From contig NZ_JABFMU010000040.1 in the NCBI RefSeq assembly GCF_013359695.1, forward strand, positions 1-61,143: a DNA stretch of 61,143 nt, read 5' to 3'. The notes beneath the pieces were generated by a model. The model ran no database searches and had not been told where the DNA came from. It saw only the letters and a list, made by a program, of their open reading frames with translations. Positions within the stretch are counted from its first letter, which is position 1; each line of letters begins with the position of its first letter. Both the position numbers and the translations under genes were made by a program. Positions 27,127 to 35,956 of this stretch are shown in pieces. Source of the stretch: Pseudomonas sp. C2B4 (GTDB lineage Bacteria > Pseudomonadota > Gammaproteobacteria > Pseudomonadales > Pseudomonadaceae).

Positions 27127-27492
27127 TTACCAGCGGCCATAGCCGCGTGGAGGACCGTAGTAACCGCGTGGCGGGCCGTAATAGCCACGGGGTGGTCCGT
27201 AGTACACCGGCGCTGGACGGTAGTAGATCGGTTGTTGCACGTACACCGGCGCCGGCTGGTAGTAAACCGGTGGGGGCGGAGGCGCGTAATACACCGGTGG
27301 GGGTGCGGCGTAAACCGGTTGTGGCGCGACATACACCGGCCGGTTGGCGTTGATCAGGGCCGAGCCGACGATGGCCGTACCGACGATCGCTCCAAATACC
27401 GCCGCGTCATTACCACCACCATGGGCTTGCGCCTGGCCTGCGATAGCGAGTGCGCCAATCAGCAAGGCAACTGTGGGGATTTTACGGATCAT
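27127..27492 (-). CDS. secreted Pro/Tyr-rich repeat protein
   Basis: 121 residues. Signal peptide 1-23 (ALLIGALAIAGQAQA), then a short glycine-zipper-like hydrophobic segment (FGAIVGTAIVGSALI, about 33-47), then 70 residues made of proline, tyrosine and valine: PVYYAPPPPPVYYQPAPVY and three exact YYGPPRG repeats at the end. GAGG lies before the ATG and a terminator follows, so it is a complete single gene. Such proteins occur in Pseudomonas envelopes, often as YXWGXW/PY-rich proteins of unknown role. Confidence 0.8.
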   Translation of the reverse strand: MIRKIPTVALLIGALAIAGQAQAHGGGNDAAVFGAIVGTAIVGSALINANRPVYVAPQPVYAAPPPVYYAPPPPPVYYQPAPVYVQQPIYYRPAPVYYGPPRGYYGPPRGYYGPPRGYGRW

Positions 27493-27736
27493 GATAGTTC
27501 CTCGGTTCTTCGACCCGGCGCTTGTGCCTGCAATAGACCCAAGGATCGTCGCGGGGATACTACTAAGACAGCGTTTTTTTGAAATTCAGCACAGCCGTTG
27601 GGTAAATTTTGTGTAAGGTCTGTACCGGCTTGCTTACGGTCTTTTGAGGTTCCGGGCAGGCACGGGAATATGATCGATCAGAACAGGATGGCCGGCTAAT
27701 CCCGTCCATCTGAAAGTGCATTGCAAGGAGATCCGC

Positions 27737-28555
27737 ATGCAGATGAACCCGAACAAAGACACCCAGTTGTGCATGTCCCTCTCCGGGCGCCCGGGCAACT
27801 TCGGCCTGCGATTTCACAATCATCTGTATGAACAATTGGGGTTGAATTTTTACTACAAGGCCTTCAGCAGCCAGGACCTGCCGGGTGCGATAGGCGGCAT
27901 TCGCGCCCTGGGCATTCGCGGTTGTGGGGTGTCGATGCCCTTCAAGGAAGCCTGCATTGCCCTGGTCGATGAGCTGGACGCGTCTGCCGCCGCCATCCAG
28001 TCGATCAATACCATCGTCAACACCGCCGGCCACCTCAAGGCCTACAACACCGATTACATCGCCATCGCTCAGTTGCTGGACACCCACGCAGTGCCCAGGG
28101 ACACCACGTTTGCCCTGCGCGGCAGTGGCGGCATGGCCAAGGCTGTCGCCAGTGCCTTGCGCGACGGGGGGTACAAAAACGGTCGGATCGTGGCCCGAAA
28201 CGAGCGTGCTGGCCGGGCGCTGGCCGACTCCCTGGGCTACCCATGGCAAGCTGAACTGGGCACGCAACGCCCGCAAATGCTGGTCAACGTCACGCCGGTC
28301 GGCATGGATGGCGGGCCGGAGGCCGGTCAACTGGCGTTTGAACTCGAAGCGATCAAGGCTGCGGATATTGTCTTCGATGTGGTGGCGATTCCCTCGGAAA
28401 CACCGCTGATCGTGCGCGGTCGTGCCGAGGGTAAGCGTGTGATCACCGGGCTGGAGGTGATTGCGATCCAGGCGCTTGAGCAGTTTGTGCTTTATACCGG
28501 CGTTCGACCGACTGAAGAGCAGTTTCAGGCTGCGGTGGCGTTTGCCCGGGGTTAA
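27737..28555 (+). CDS. shikimate dehydrogenase-like protein (AroE paralogue)
   Basis: 272 residues. The fold of AroE is clear: substrate half with MSLSGRPGNFG, catalytic lysine in VSMPFKEAC, SINTIVN and NTDYIA, then a Rossmann half. Two key places differ from true AroE: the nucleotide loop reads RGSGGMAKAV rather than GAGGA, and NTDYIA replaces NTDGxG. It is likely a quinate/shikimate-type or aminoshikimate-type paralogue with changed specificity, not the biosynthetic AroE. GGAG six bases before the ATG fixes the start. Confidence 0.82.
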   Translation: MQMNPNKDTQLCMSLSGRPGNFGLRFHNHLYEQLGLNFYYKAFSSQDLPGAIGGIRALGIRGCGVSMPFKEACIALVDELDASAAAIQSINTIVNTAGHLKAYNTDYIAIAQLLDTHAVPRDTTFALRGSGGMAKAVASALRDGGYKNGRIVARNERAGRALADSLGYPWQAELGTQRPQMLVNVTPVGMDGGPEAGQLAFELEAIKAADIVFDVVAIPSETPLIVRGRAEGKRVITGLEVIAIQALEQFVLYTGVRPTEEQFQAAVAFARG

Positions 28556-28590
28556 ACCTCTCAAGATCCTGAGTTGTCTGGAATGGCCTC

Positions 28591-28673
28591 TTCGCGAGCA
28601 GGCTCGCTCCCACAGTTGACTGTATTTCTTCTGGAGAAACCTGGTCGAATGTGGGAGCGAGCCTGCTCGCGAA
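28591..28673. repeat. REP pair, outward orientation
   Basis: Two intact 24-base cores in the reverse arrangement to most pairs here: the first reads TTCGCGAGCAGG, the second GTGGGAGCGAGCC, so the stem bases face outwards. About 35 bases separate them. It lies between the AroE-like and cupin genes. Confidence 0.95.
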
Positions 28674-28768
28674 AGCGGCGACTCGGTCTGGCAGATGAAC
28701 CACTCTCTATACTGTTGGCCAGCAAGCCAAGACTTGCCCTCCCAACAATCACCGTGACCGAGGTTTCC

Positions 28769-29287
28769 ATGCATCCCGCGATTCTCAATCTGGATCAGGT
28801 CGAACTTGAGCCGTTACCCGAAGCATTTGCCCCAACCGGTGAAACGGCCGGTCGCTATCGGCAGCGCCAGGCGCGCATTGGCCAGCAACTAGGTGCGCAA
28901 AAGCTGGGTTATCGCTTGTACGCACTGGAGCCGGGTATGCGCGGTAGCCCGTTTCACAGCCATCGGGTCAACGAAGAAATGTTCTACATCGTGGCTGGGG
29001 AGGGTGAAGTACGACTCGGCGACGAACGTTTTGCGATCCGGGCCGGTGATGTGATTGCCTGCCCGGCGGGTGGTCCGGAGAAGGCTCACCAGATCATCAA
29101 CACCAGCAATGCCGAACTGCGTTACCTGGCGGTCAGTACCCAGCAATCACCGGAGATCTGCGAATATCCCGACTCTGGCAAGTACGCGGTGATGGATGAT
29201 TTCAAGGTCGACGCCCAAGGCAATGCCTCGGGGTTCGTCGCCGTGGCCCGGCAGGCGGACGGGGTGGATTACTGGGAGGGGGAATAA
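28769..29287 (+). CDS. cupin-domain protein
   Basis: 172 residues with one cupin barrel. Motif 1 is PFHSHRVNEEMFYIVAGEG (about 66-84; metal ligands H67, H69, E73 region) and motif 2 is GDVIACPAGGPEKAHQI (about 100-116; H115). A bound metal and sugar-isomerase- or dioxygenase-like chemistry are possible; many such proteins only bind small ligands. GAGG six bases before the ATG gives the start. Single gene, followed by a REP pair. Confidence 0.85.
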   Translation: MHPAILNLDQVELEPLPEAFAPTGETAGRYRQRQARIGQQLGAQKLGYRLYALEPGMRGSPFHSHRVNEEMFYIVAGEGEVRLGDERFAIRAGDVIACPAGGPEKAHQIINTSNAELRYLAVSTQQSPEICEYPDSGKYAVMDDFKVDAQGNASGFVAVARQADGVDYWEGE

Positions 29288-29305
29288 GGCCCGCCACCAA
29301 TCCAA

Positions 29306-29394
29306 TGTGGGAGCGAGCCTGCTCGCGAAGGCGGCGGCACATCCGGCATTGATGTGACAGACAGTCCTATTTCGCGAGCAGGCTCGCTCCCACA
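29306..29394. repeat. REP pair (REPIN), inward
   Basis: Intact inward pair between the convergent cupin and YceH genes. It is the last REP before a 26.7-kb stretch without any. Confidence 0.95.
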
Positions 29395-29407
29395 GGGTTC
29401 AGTGTTG

Positions 29408-30052
29408 TTACTCCAACCGTGCCAATCGCTCTTCCAGCGCCGCAATCCGCGCTTCAAGCTCTTCGATCCGCTCGACCGAAACGCCGACGCCACTGCGCTC
29501 AACCGGGTTCTGCCGCGCAGCGAGGATCACTTCGATGTCCGCCGGATCACCCATGGCATGCATGTAGCGGTCCTCCCGCTGGCCGGCCTGGCGCGGAATC
29601 AGCATGGCCAGATCCCGGGCAATCAAACGTTCAAGCTGATGCACGACTTGCTCTGTATCTTCGAAGTCATGCATGCGTCCGCTGCGGGTCAGCAGTTCGT
29701 TGACGGTTTGCGGGCCGCGCAGAAACAGCAGTCCCATCAGAATCACCTGGGCCGGCACCAGCTCCAGGGCCTTGTCGACCTTGTGCTCCCAGCGATCCGC
29801 GCGGCTGCCCATCACCAGTTTGGTGAAACCGCGTCCCTCGAGGGCGCGCAGGCTCTGGCCGACCTGACCCTGGGTCAGGTTCATCACCGGTTCGCGGCTG
29901 GTTTTCTGATTGCAGGCAATCACCAGCGCATTGAGGGTCAGCGGATAGGTTTCCGGGCTGGTGGCCTGTTTCTCGATCAACGAACCCAGAATGCGGATTT
30001 CCGTGCTGTTGAGGCGCGGTTCGTCGAAGGTTTGCTCTTGTTCAGTGCTCAT
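29408..30052 (-). CDS. YceH family protein (DUF480)
   Basis: 214 residues. Two winged-helix-like modules: LNSTEIRILGSLIEKQATSP followed by YPLTLNALVIACNQKTSREP (about 14-55), then LMGLLFLRGPQTVNELLTRSGRM (about 104-126), and a C-terminal coiled coil (IEELEARIAALEERL). This matches E. coli YceH (about 215 residues), whose function is not established. Divergent from the DUF1993 gene. Confidence 0.92.
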   Translation of the reverse strand: MSTEQEQTFDEPRLNSTEIRILGSLIEKQATSPETYPLTLNALVIACNQKTSREPVMNLTQGQVGQSLRALEGRGFTKLVMGSRADRWEHKVDKALELVPAQVILMGLLFLRGPQTVNELLTRSGRMHDFEDTEQVVHQLERLIARDLAMLIPRQAGQREDRYMHAMGDPADIEVILAARQNPVERSGVGVSVERIEELEARIAALEERLARLE

Positions 30053-30191
30053 CGCGCTTTTCCCTATGCAGTCGAAGCATGCAGTCGAAGCCGCCTAGCC
30101 TAATCCTTGCAGGATAAAAGACAAGCCGCAGGACGGGCGGGCATGGCTATAATCGGCCGACGTTTCCCACCTGTCATCACACGAGACTGCC

Positions 30192-30701
30192 ATGACCATT
30201 TCCCTGTACGACGCCTCCGTCCCTGTTTTCCAGCAAATGCTTAACGCACTGAGCGATGTACTGAAAAAGGCCGAGGCCCACGCCACCGCCAAAAACATCG
30301 ACCCGAACGCTTTCCTGCAAGCTCGTTTGTATCCGGACATGTTCCCGCTGGTGCGCCAGGTACAGATCGCCGTGGACTTCAGTAAAGGCGTTTCGGCACG
30401 TCTGGCCGAGATCGAGTTGCCGAAGTACGACGACACTGAAACCACCTTCGCCGAGCTGCAAGCGCTGATCGCCAAGGTGCTGGCGTTCATTGGCGAGATC
30501 AAACCGGAGCAGATCAACGGCAAGGAAGGCATCGAAATCGTGACCCGTCCGGGCACGCCTAAAGAGAAGCGCTTTTCCGGCCAGGCTTACCTGCTGACCT
30601 ACGGCCTGCCGCAGTTCTTCTTCCACGTCACCACCACTTACGCACTGCTGCGTCACAACGGCGTGGAAGTGGGCAAGCGCGATTACATGGGCGCGTTCTA
30701 A
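30192..30701 (+). CDS. DUF1993 domain protein
   Basis: 169 residues, helical, starting MTISLYDASVPVFQQML. DUF1993 proteins share a four-helix DinB-like bundle; here the conserved LYPDMFPLVRQVQIA and the C-terminal PQFFFHVTTTYALLRHNGVEVGK are evident (H near 145 and 154). Role unknown. Followed after 13 bases by a strong bidirectional terminator shared with sstT. Confidence 0.88.
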   Translation: MTISLYDASVPVFQQMLNALSDVLKKAEAHATAKNIDPNAFLQARLYPDMFPLVRQVQIAVDFSKGVSARLAEIELPKYDDTETTFAELQALIAKVLAFIGEIKPEQINGKEGIEIVTRPGTPKEKRFSGQAYLLTYGLPQFFFHVTTTYALLRHNGVEVGKRDYMGAF

Positions 30702-30714
30702 ACCGCCCGGGTAC

Positions 30715-30753
30715 AAAAAAGCCCGCCAAGGTACAAGCCTTGGCGGGCTTTTT
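30715..30753. terminator. bidirectional intrinsic terminator
   Basis: AAAAAAGCCCGCCAAGG, a six-base loop and CCTTGGCGGGCTTTTT form a perfect 11-base stem flanked by A and T runs, serving the convergent DUF1993 and sstT genes. Confidence 0.92.
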
Positions 30754-30778
30754 CGTTGTCCCTGTGGGGGATGGGTGT

Positions 30779-32011
30779 TTAGGCCATACGCTGTGTTTTT
30801 GCTTCTTCACCCAGGCAAGCCGCCGCCGTGAACAACACATCGGTCGAGGAATTCAACGCCGTCTCCGCCGAATCCTGCAGCACACCAATGATGAAACCGA
30901 CAGCCACCACCTGCATGGCGATTTCACTCGGGATGCCAAACAAGCTGCACGCCAGCGGGATGAGCAGCAGCGAACCACCGGCCACGCCGGAAGCGCCACA
31001 GGCGCAAATCGCCGCGACGACACTCAGCAGAATGGCTGTCGGAATGTCCACCGCGATGCCCAGTGTGTGCACGGCCGCCAACGTCAGCACGGTGATGGTG
31101 ATCGCCGCGCCGGCCATGTTGATGGTCGCTCCAAGCGGGATCGACACCGAATACGTATCTTCGTGCAGGCCCAGGCGCTTGCTCAATTCGAGATTGACCG
31201 GAATATTCGCCGCCGAACTGCGGGTGAAGAACGCGGTGATGCCGCTTTCCCGCAGGCACATCAGCACCAGCGGATAGGGGTTGCGGCGCAGCTTCCAGAA
31301 CACGATGACCGGGTTCATCACCAGGGCCACGAACAGCATGCAGCCCAGCAACACGGCCAGCAGGTGCGCATAGCCGATCAAGGCGCCGAAACCGGAGGTG
31401 GCCAGGGTCGAGGCCACGAGGCCGAAGATTCCCAGCGGGGCAAAGCAAATCACCAGGCGCACGATCACCGTCACGCCATTGGACAGGTCGCCCAGCACTT
31501 CGCGGGTGGTGTCACCGGCATGGCGAATGGCGATGCCCATGCCGATGGCCCAGGCCAGGATGCCGATGAAGTTGGCGTTCATCAGTGCACTGACCGGGTT
31601 GTCGACCACGCTGAGCAGCAGGCTTTGCAGCACTTCGCTGATGCCGCCCGGGGCGGTGACGGCGACGTCCTGGGTCGACAGCACGAGGTTCGACGGGAAC
31701 ATCATGCTGGCAACCACCGCGACCACGGCAGCCGCGAAGGTGCCCAGCAGGTACAGGAACAGGATCGGCCGGATATGGGTTTCCTGGCCGTGCTTGTGGT
31801 TGGCGATCGAGGCCATGACCAGCACGAAGACCAGGATCGGCGCGACGGCCTTGAGCGCGGACACGAAGACTTTGCCGATGAAGGCCGTGGATTTAGCCGC
31901 TTCGGGCGCAATCAGGGCCAGGCTGATCCCGGCGATCAGGCCGATGATGATCTGCGTGACCAGGCTGGTGCCTTTCAGGCGTTGCAATAGAGAAGGGGAT
32001 GAAGCAGTCAT
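30779..32011 (-). CDS. sstT: serine/threonine:Na+ symporter SstT
   Basis: 410 residues (414 in E. coli). Dicarboxylate/amino acid:cation symporter fold with eight helices and two hairpin loops; the family signatures are the serine-rich FFTRSSAANIPVNLEL (hairpin 1 region, about 283-298), NMAGAAITITVLTLA and the CGASGVAGGSLLLIPLA hairpin 2. It imports serine and threonine with sodium. The ATG at 32011 gives family length; one at 32020 is also possible. Divergent from the MFS gene. Confidence 0.93.
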   Translation of the reverse strand: MTASSPSLLQRLKGTSLVTQIIIGLIAGISLALIAPEAAKSTAFIGKVFVSALKAVAPILVFVLVMASIANHKHGQETHIRPILFLYLLGTFAAAVVAVVASMMFPSNLVLSTQDVAVTAPGGISEVLQSLLLSVVDNPVSALMNANFIGILAWAIGMGIAIRHAGDTTREVLGDLSNGVTVIVRLVICFAPLGIFGLVASTLATSGFGALIGYAHLLAVLLGCMLFVALVMNPVIVFWKLRRNPYPLVLMCLRESGITAFFTRSSAANIPVNLELSKRLGLHEDTYSVSIPLGATINMAGAAITITVLTLAAVHTLGIAVDIPTAILLSVVAAICACGASGVAGGSLLLIPLACSLFGIPSEIAMQVVAVGFIIGVLQDSAETALNSSTDVLFTAAACLGEEAKTQRMA

Positions 32012-32290
32012 AAACGGCATCTCGGATTTTATTGGGTGCGGGGGTGTTGCAGCATCGAGGCCGGAAAAGGGCCGGTGAACAGGGTGTACGTTTTGCGGGG
32101 CGCGGACTTTATCACAGCGGGGTCCGGATCCTTCAGTCCTGTGACGATCTGCCACCCAAATGTGCGGCGCGATTTGCAGGTTCGTGCAACCGCCTCCGGA
32201 AACACTCTGTTAAGCTTCGCCATCCTCATTTTCATGTCTGCCAGTGAGCCTTCGGGCTATCGCTGGTGTTGTCGTTTTCTGGAGTTCTGC

Positions 32291-33451
32291 ATGCTGTTGC
32301 CCATTCTTCTGTTGTCGGCCGCCGGTTTTACGGTGCTGACCACGGAATTCATCATCGTCGGCCTGTTGCCCGCCATCGCCCGTGACCTCGACGTCAGCAT
32401 CCCGCAAGCGGGGTTGCTGGTGACCCTGTTTGCCTTCACCGTCGCTGCGTTCGGGCCGTTCCTCACGGCGTACTTCGCCCGCTTCGAGCGGCGCAAGTTG
32501 TTCATCTCGGTGCTGATCATGTTCGGCCTGGCCAACACTCTGGCGGCGCTGGCGCCGAATATCTGGGTGATGGCATTCGCCCGGTTGATTCCGGCCTTGG
32601 GCCTGCCTGTGTTCTGGGCGCTGGCCAGTGAGACGGCGGTGGACATCGTCGGGCCGGACTACGCCGGGCGTGCCATTGCCAAGATCGGCTTCGGCATTGT
32701 CTGCGCCACGGTGTTCGGCATTCCGGTGGGCACGCTGATTTCCGATGCATTCGGCTGGCGCAGTGCCTTCGCCATTCTGGCGTTCATTGCATTTGCCAAG
32801 GCGCTGCTGCTGTTTATCTACTTGCCGAAAACCAACCTGCATCAGCATCAAGTCAGCTTCCGGTCGCAGTTCAAGATTCTGCGCAGCCCGTTGATGGTGG
32901 GGCATGTACTGCTGTCGATCGTGGTGTTCAGCGGCATGTTTACCGCCTACACCTACTTGGCGGACATCCTTGAACGTCTGGCCGGGTTCAACGGCACGGT
33001 GGTCGGCTGGTGCTTGATGGGTTTCGGCGCGGTAGGGCTGATCGGCAACTCCCTGGGCGGTCGCGCGGTGGATCGTCATCCGCTGGTGGCGTCGATGATG
33101 TTCTGCGCCTTCATGATTGCCGGGCTGGTGACGCTGGTGCCGAACATTCATTCGCCCTTTGGCCTGGCGGCGGCGATGGGCATCTGGGGTGTGACCCAGG
33201 CAGCGTTGTTCCTGGTCAGTCACGTGCGCCTGATGAAGGCCGCGCCAGAGGCACCAGCATTCGCCGCGTCGCTGAACATCGCCGGGGCCAACCTCGGGAT
33301 CGGCCTGGGTGCCATGATCGGCGGTCGGGTGATCGACAGTGTCGGCCTGCAAGGCCTGGGTTTTGCCGCGGCCGGATTTATCCTGGCTTCGATCCTGTTG
33401 GCCATCGCCCTGATGACCTTCAAGCCCCGGGAAGTCGTCACAGCGCTGTAA
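32291..33451 (+). CDS. MFS transporter (DHA1 family, AraJ-like)
   Basis: 386 residues, twelve hydrophobic segments. FTVLTTEFIIVGLLPAIA near the start and the loop ARFERRKLF (motif A variant) place it in the drug:H+ antiporter-1 / sugar-efflux group. GGAG seven bases before the ATG at 32291 decides the start. Substrate unknown. Its last 14 bases overlap the 3' end of nhaR on the other strand. Confidence 0.88.
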   Translation: MLLPILLLSAAGFTVLTTEFIIVGLLPAIARDLDVSIPQAGLLVTLFAFTVAAFGPFLTAYFARFERRKLFISVLIMFGLANTLAALAPNIWVMAFARLIPALGLPVFWALASETAVDIVGPDYAGRAIAKIGFGIVCATVFGIPVGTLISDAFGWRSAFAILAFIAFAKALLLFIYLPKTNLHQHQVSFRSQFKILRSPLMVGHVLLSIVVFSGMFTAYTYLADILERLAGFNGTVVGWCLMGFGAVGLIGNSLGGRAVDRHPLVASMMFCAFMIAGLVTLVPNIHSPFGLAAAMGIWGVTQAALFLVSHVRLMKAAPEAPAFAASLNIAGANLGIGLGAMIGGRVIDSVGLQGLGFAAAGFILASILLAIALMTFKPREVVTAL

Positions 33452-34337
33452 ACAGCTCGCGTCGGGCACCTTCGGTAATGGCGACAATGCCGGGGTGCTT
33501 GACCTTGCGTTCCACCGAAATGGCGTAGAACGACTCGCTCACCGCGTCGGTCTGGCCGATGACCTCCACGCCATATTGGCGCCTCACTTCGTCGGCGATC
33601 ACGCTCGGGCCGATGAAAATCCCGCTGCCGGACTGGCCGAAGGCCTGCATCAAGGCACTGTCGTCGAACTCGCCAACAATTTGTGGCTGGATCTGCTGTT
33701 CGGCGAACCAGCGTTGCAAGCGGCTGCGCACCACGGTCTCCGGCCCGGGAATCAACAGCGGCGCGCCGTGCAGGCTGCGGGGGAAGTCCTGGCCATAACG
33801 CGCTGCCAATTCGGCGGTGGCGAAGAAACTGATCCCGCATTCGCCGAGCTTCTGGCTGTAGCCCTTGATGTCCAGGTGCGAGGGCATCGGGCTGTCGGAA
33901 ATCACCAGGTCCAGGCGCTGGATCGCCAGGTCGGCCAACAAACGTTCAAGCTTGTCCTCGCGGCAAGTGATGCGCAGCGGCTCGCTCAACTCCATCGTTG
34001 GCGCAATCAGGCGATAGACGATGGATTTGGGCACCACGTCGGCCACGCCCACGCGAAACAGTATCTGCTGTTCATTGGGTTGCGCCCGCAGCATCAACTC
34101 CAGTTCGCCGCCTAGCTGAAACATTTGTTCGGCGTAGGGCAGTGTCTGGCGGCCGGCTTCGGTGAGTTCAAGTTGCCGGCCAACTCGCCGAAACAGCTCT
34201 ATGCCGTAGGTTTGTTCGAGCAGTGAGATCTGCCCGCTGATGGTTTGTGGCGTCAGATTCAGCTGTTCGCAGGCGCGCACGATGCTGCCGGTCTTGGCCA
34301 CCACCCAGAAGTAATGCAATTGCCGATAGTTGAGCAT
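33438..34337 (-). CDS. nhaR: LysR-family activator NhaR
   Basis: 299 residues (301 in E. coli NhaR). Starts MLNYRQLHYFWVVAKTGSI, helix-turn-helix with ACEQLNLTPQTISGQISLLE (about 22-41), and the NhaR-type effector domain including FRVGVADVVPKSIVYRLI and GPETVVRSRL. In E. coli it activates the Na+/H+ antiporter nhaA and other envelope genes on sodium or alkaline stress. No nhaA lies here, so the target is elsewhere in the genome. Confidence 0.9.
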   Translation of the reverse strand: MLNYRQLHYFWVVAKTGSIVRACEQLNLTPQTISGQISLLEQTYGIELFRRVGRQLELTEAGRQTLPYAEQMFQLGGELELMLRAQPNEQQILFRVGVADVVPKSIVYRLIAPTMELSEPLRITCREDKLERLLADLAIQRLDLVISDSPMPSHLDIKGYSQKLGECGISFFATAELAARYGQDFPRSLHGAPLLIPGPETVVRSRLQRWFAEQQIQPQIVGEFDDSALMQAFGQSGSGIFIGPSVIADEVRRQYGVEVIGQTDAVSESFYAISVERKVKHPGIVAITEGARRELFTAL

Positions 34338-34472
34338 GCGGGTTCACAGTTCGTAAAAACCGAAGTATAGCCGCTGAAAATACGAATTTTCCTGAAGTAT
34401 TCATCTCCCTAGAATGCGTCGCTATCAACGGGCCATCGTTGCGGTCCCGTTTGTTCTATTGAGGAAAACATC

Positions 34473-34715
34473 ATGAAGCTTAAATCCGCGGCTCTGCTGA
34501 TCACGTCCTTACTGGTTCTGGCCGGTTGTGATCAGGCCGAAAAAAGCGCTCAGCAACTGATGGGCAAGGCTGCCGAAAGTGCCAAACAGGCCATCGACGA
34601 TACCCACAAAGCCGCCGAACAAGCACTCAGCGAGGCCACCGGCGGTTTGATCAGCAAGAAAGAATCATCGGAAAAAGAAGCGGAAAAAACCGAATCTTCG
34701 TCCCAGGAAATCTAA
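34473..34715 (+). CDS. small lipoprotein (80 aa)
   Basis: Signal peptide with lipobox LVLAGC (cysteine 19) followed by a 60-residue highly charged helix (KAAESAKQAIDDTHKAAEQA) ending in a Ser/Lys/Glu-rich tail. GAGGAAA before the ATG. Looks like a small coiled-coil envelope lipoprotein. It ends 28 bases before the TerC gene, so the two are probably one operon. Confidence 0.82.
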   Translation: MKLKSAALLITSLLVLAGCDQAEKSAQQLMGKAAESAKQAIDDTHKAAEQALSEATGGLISKKESSEKEAEKTESSSQEI

Positions 34716-34743
34716 ACCGACTTAAACGAATCAGGACTGACCC

Positions 34744-35493
34744 ATGGAATACCTTTTACAGCTAGCCGCAAGCCCCACTGCCTGGGTCGCCCTGGCCACC
34801 CTGGTGGTGATGGAGATCGTGCTGGGCATCGACAACCTGATTTTTATCTCGATCCTGACCAACAAGCTGCCCGAGAAGCACCGGCAGAAAGCGCGACGCA
34901 TCGGCATTGGTATGGCGCTGATCCTGCGCCTCGGCCTGTTGAGCACCATTGCGTTCATCGTCCAGCTGACGGCGCCGGTGATCGAGGTGTTCGGCCATGC
35001 GTTCTCCTGGAAGGACATGATCCTGATCGCCGGTGGCCTGTTCCTGTTGTGGAAAGCCACCACCGAGATCCATCACAGCATGGACCCGGCGCCGGAAGAT
35101 CCGAAGTCGGCGACCTCGACCGTGACCCTGGGCTTTGCCGCGGCGATCGGCCAGATCCTGATGCTGGACATGGTGTTCTCCATCGACAGCATCATTACCG
35201 CTGTCGGCATGACCGAGCATTTGCCGATCATGATCATCGCGGTGGTGGTGTCGGTACTGGTGATGTTGCTGGCGGCTGATCCACTGGCCAAGTTCATCAA
35301 CGACAACCCGACCGTGGTGATGCTGGCCCTGGGCTTCCTGATCATGATCGGCATGACGCTGATCGCCGAAGGCTTCGGTGCCCACGTACCGAAAGGCTAC
35401 GTCTACGCTGCCATGGCGTTCTCGGCTGCGATCGAGGTGTTGAACATGATGTCCCGCCGGGCGAAGCAGAAGCGCGTTATCGCTGAAGCCTGA
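34744..35493 (+). CDS. TerC family integral membrane protein
   Basis: 249 residues with seven hydrophobic segments. The paired TerC signatures are VVMEIVLGIDNLIFISIL (about 21-38) and LMLDMVFSIDSIITAVGM (about 139-156), each with the acidic residues thought to bind metal. Relatives export Mn2+ or take part in tellurite resistance and in metal loading of secreted enzymes. I see no yybP-ykoY-type riboswitch; the upstream gap is only 28 bases. Confidence 0.9.
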   Translation: MEYLLQLAASPTAWVALATLVVMEIVLGIDNLIFISILTNKLPEKHRQKARRIGIGMALILRLGLLSTIAFIVQLTAPVIEVFGHAFSWKDMILIAGGLFLLWKATTEIHHSMDPAPEDPKSATSTVTLGFAAAIGQILMLDMVFSIDSIITAVGMTEHLPIMIIAVVVSVLVMLLAADPLAKFINDNPTVVMLALGFLIMIGMTLIAEGFGAHVPKGYVYAAMAFSAAIEVLNMMSRRAKQKRVIAEA

Positions 35494-35507
35494 CCTGCGC
35501 TGAATGA

Positions 35508-35551
35508 AACGGCCGCCTGAACTCGGAAGAGTCCAGGCGGCCGTTTTTGTT
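35508..35551. terminator. intrinsic terminator (bidirectional)
   Basis: AACGGCCGCCTG and CAGGCGGCCGTT form a 12-base perfect stem with a 14-base loop, followed by TTTG. It ends the TerC operon and also lies just beyond the stop of the convergent 56-residue gene. Confidence 0.88.
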
Positions 35552-35564
35552 TGTACGGTTGGCG

Positions 35565-35735
35565 TCAGTGAGCGGTGGCGTGACGCGCGGCGGCTTTATC
35601 GGTTTTCTTCGCAGATGCCGGTTGAACAGGGTGGTGGTGATGGCGGCGGGTTATGCGCAGAACGCCCCACAACATGGCGGCAGCCACGGCCAGCCAGCCG
35701 GAAATCAACATCACGATTGTCATTGTCAGGCTCAT
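35565..35735 (-). CDS. small membrane protein (56 aa) with His cluster
   Basis: 56 residues from the ATG at 35735, which has GAGGAGG six bases upstream. One membrane helix (IVMLISGWLAVAAAMLWGVL), then RITRRHHHHPVQPASAKK, a basic cytoplasmic tail with four histidines in a row. The histidines could bind metal; with TerC next door a metal link is conceivable but unproven. No family recognised. Confidence 0.7.
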   Translation of the reverse strand: MSLTMTIVMLISGWLAVAAAMLWGVLRITRRHHHHPVQPASAKKTDKAAARHATAH

Positions 35736-35956
35736 CGATGCCTCCTCTTTGCCCTGCAGCGGGCACACACGCTTTGCAGGTGACAGTCTAGTCGCTGCCG
35801 TGTTGCAGGCTATTGACCGAAGGTCGACTGGGATCAACCAGTTTGCTCTATCGAATGCAATCAACTACGGGTTAAGGCTATACCGCCATCGCGCGGCGTC
35901 CTATGATCGACGGCCAAGCCGGGAAGCGGATTGCCGGGTGTCTGAACAAGAGAGTG

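Noticed and set aside
34716..34743. Manganese riboswitch (yybP-ykoY) before the TerC gene
   Set aside because: The gap is only 28 bases, too short for the element.
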